A stretch of 22,123 nucleotides of DNA from AP-15 sp035509615 (lineage in GTDB: Bacteria; Pseudomonadota; Alphaproteobacteria; ATCC43930; CGMCC-115725), in NCBI GenBank assembly GCA_035509615.1, contig DATJLK010000019.1, positions 1-22,123 of the forward strand, read 5' to 3'. The position numbers and the translations under genes were made by a program. Positions 21,266 through 22,123 of this stretch are shown here, piece after piece (position 1 is the stretch's first letter; the number at the start of each line of letters is the position of its first letter). The notes beneath the pieces are model-generated. The model made no database searches and was not told the DNA's origin. It was given only the letters and a program-made list of their open reading frames with translations.

Positions 21266-22123
21266 TCACAGCAATCGTCCTTGTGTATTGCTGCTTTCGC
21301 GCGCTGCGGTACGGAAGGTTGCGCCGACATCGATGCGCGGAATGCGCGGGCGGGTCCCCTGAAAGAGTTCCGCCAGCGTGATAATCTGGATTTTGGGCAC
21401 CTTTTCGAACGGCGTCTCGTAAAGCCCAGCGGCTGCCGCCTCGCGCTCCATCGCCCGCGTCGGCATCGCCAGAGAGATCAAGACACCGATCGCGGCCTTC
21501 TCGCGCTCGACGACCGCGATCAGGTCGCGCACCATGCCGACCCCGACATTGTCGCCGCCCTTGACCGAAACCAGCGCCTTCTCAGTCTTATCCTTGTCGC
21601 TACGGAAGAAGGAGATGCCGTCTATGCCGCCATCGGCCCCTTTTTTCTTGCCGCCATAGGGCCGCGCATCGACCAGTGACACCGCCCACCATTGGAACTG
21701 GTACTTGTCGCGGCGGGCGAGGTCCATCGCACTTTCCAGGTCCTTCGGTGTCCCATGGACCTCGAAGGCAACACCGGGAAAAGCGTCCTTGAGCCTCCGC
21801 TCGATCAGCGAAATGGCGAGATGAGTGATGTCGATGCCGATCCACTGTCGGCCGAGTTTCTGCGCCGCATGGATCGTCGTACCGCAACCGCAAAACGGGT
21901 CGAGCACCAGATCGCCTTCGTTCGACGACGCGGAGATGATGCGTTCGAGCAGGGCAACCGGCTTTTGCGTAGGGTAACCCAACCGCTCCTGCGCCGGCGC
22001 TTGGGCGATATCTAGCCATAAATCATCGACCGGAGTGCCCTCCTGTTCATCCAAATAGCGTTTCAATTGGGGAACTGTTCCCGGTTTCGATTGAACGACT
22101 AATCCGTTATTGTAGGCTGCCTG
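21266..22123 (-). CDS. DNA methyltransferase with C-terminal Mrr-like nuclease domain (N-terminus beyond right edge)
   Basis: The last 285 codons of a larger gene; the frame is open through the right edge, so the short frame starting at a TTG at 22066 is not the real start. The first part ends a beta-class amino-methyltransferase: YPTQKPVALLERII (motif X) and DPFCGCGTT (motif I, SAM binding). The catalytic DPPY-type motif IV should lie in the missing N-terminus. From about 21740 down a second domain follows, with GADGGIDGI and ALVSVKGG spaced like the PD-(D/E)XK core of Mrr-type nucleases, then VRDLIAVVEREKAAIGVLIS and EREAAAAGLYE. This fused form is known among site-specific methyltransferases and suggests methylation with a restriction-like or nicking activity. 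The usual catalytic acidic residue before VK is replaced by Ser in SVK, so activity is uncertain. Confidence 0.9.
   Translation of the reverse strand, partial: QAAYNNGLVVQSKPGTVPQLKRYLDEQEGTPVDDLWLDIAQAPAQERLGYPTQKPVALLERIISASSNEGDLVLDPFCGCGTTIHAAQKLGRQWIGIDITHLAISLIERRLKDAFPGVAFEVHGTPKDLESAMDLARRDKYQFQWWAVSLVDARPYGGKKKGADGGIDGISFFRSDKDKTEKALVSVKGGDNVGVGMVRDLIAVVEREKAAIGVLISLAMPTRAMEREAAAAGLYETPFEKVPKIQIITLAELFQGTRPRIPRIDVGATFRTAARESSNTQGRLL

Noticed and set aside
21266..22066. Complete short gene starting at TTG 22066
   Set aside because: The same frame stays open to the window edge and the upstream residues continue the methyltransferase family match.

Overview
High-GC chromosomal DNA, most likely from an alphaproteobacterium of the Rhodospirillales/Rhizobiales type. 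This is an inference from codon bias, the urease gene order, the short type-2 ArgC, the alphaproteobacterial-style PEP-CTERM tail and the dispersed GC-rich hairpin repeats. No rRNA, tRNA, CRISPR array or recognisable insertion sequence was seen.

Layout. (1) 1-971, minus: an MBL-fold metallohydrolase, cut by the left edge. (2) 1105-10583, plus: a nitrogen-release block. It holds a gamma-glutamyltransferase-family gene, ureD, a formamidase gene broken by a one-base frameshift, a CrcB fluoride channel, a DUF190 protein, then ureA, ureB, ureC, ureE, ureF and ureG. The formamidase, crcB and DUF190 genes sit between ureD and ureA. (3) 10668-13546, minus: a TPR-sulfotransferase fusion and a PEP-CTERM surface protein. 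The PEP-CTERM gene has a near-consensus sigma-54 promoter. (4) 13895-16611, minus: a three-gene run of an LVIVD-repeat beta-propeller protein, a small cupin and a COG0523/CobW GTPase, closed by a strong hairpin. (5) 17178-18782, plus: an orphan family-5 solute-binding protein, meeting (6) a type-2 argC (minus) at a shared CTAG stop. (7) 19837-21060, plus: a CaiB/BaiF family III CoA-transferase. (8) 21066-21247: a cluster of GC-rich hairpin repeats. (9) 21266-22123, minus: the C-terminal part of a beta-class DNA methyltransferase fused to an Mrr-like nuclease domain, cut by the right edge.

How the genes work together. Urease structural genes and all accessory genes needed for nickel insertion (D, E, F, G) are present. 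Formamidase and the gamma-glutamyltransferase homologue also release or mobilise nitrogen from small amides and gamma-glutamyl compounds, so the block looks like a scavenging operon for organic nitrogen. CrcB and DUF190 inside it suggest fluoride protection of the operon's enzyme: fluoride is a known inhibitor of nickel urease. A sigma-54-like -24/-12 element before ureA would fit nitrogen control, but is weaker than the one before the PEP-CTERM gene.

Most notable points: the fluoride-export and formamidase insert in the urease operon; the sigma-54 promoter with paired CAGCTG sites before the PEP-CTERM gene; two possible homopolymer frame problems close together (formamidase and crcB); the uncharacterised propeller-cupin-CobW operon; and the hairpin-repeat cluster between convergent genes.
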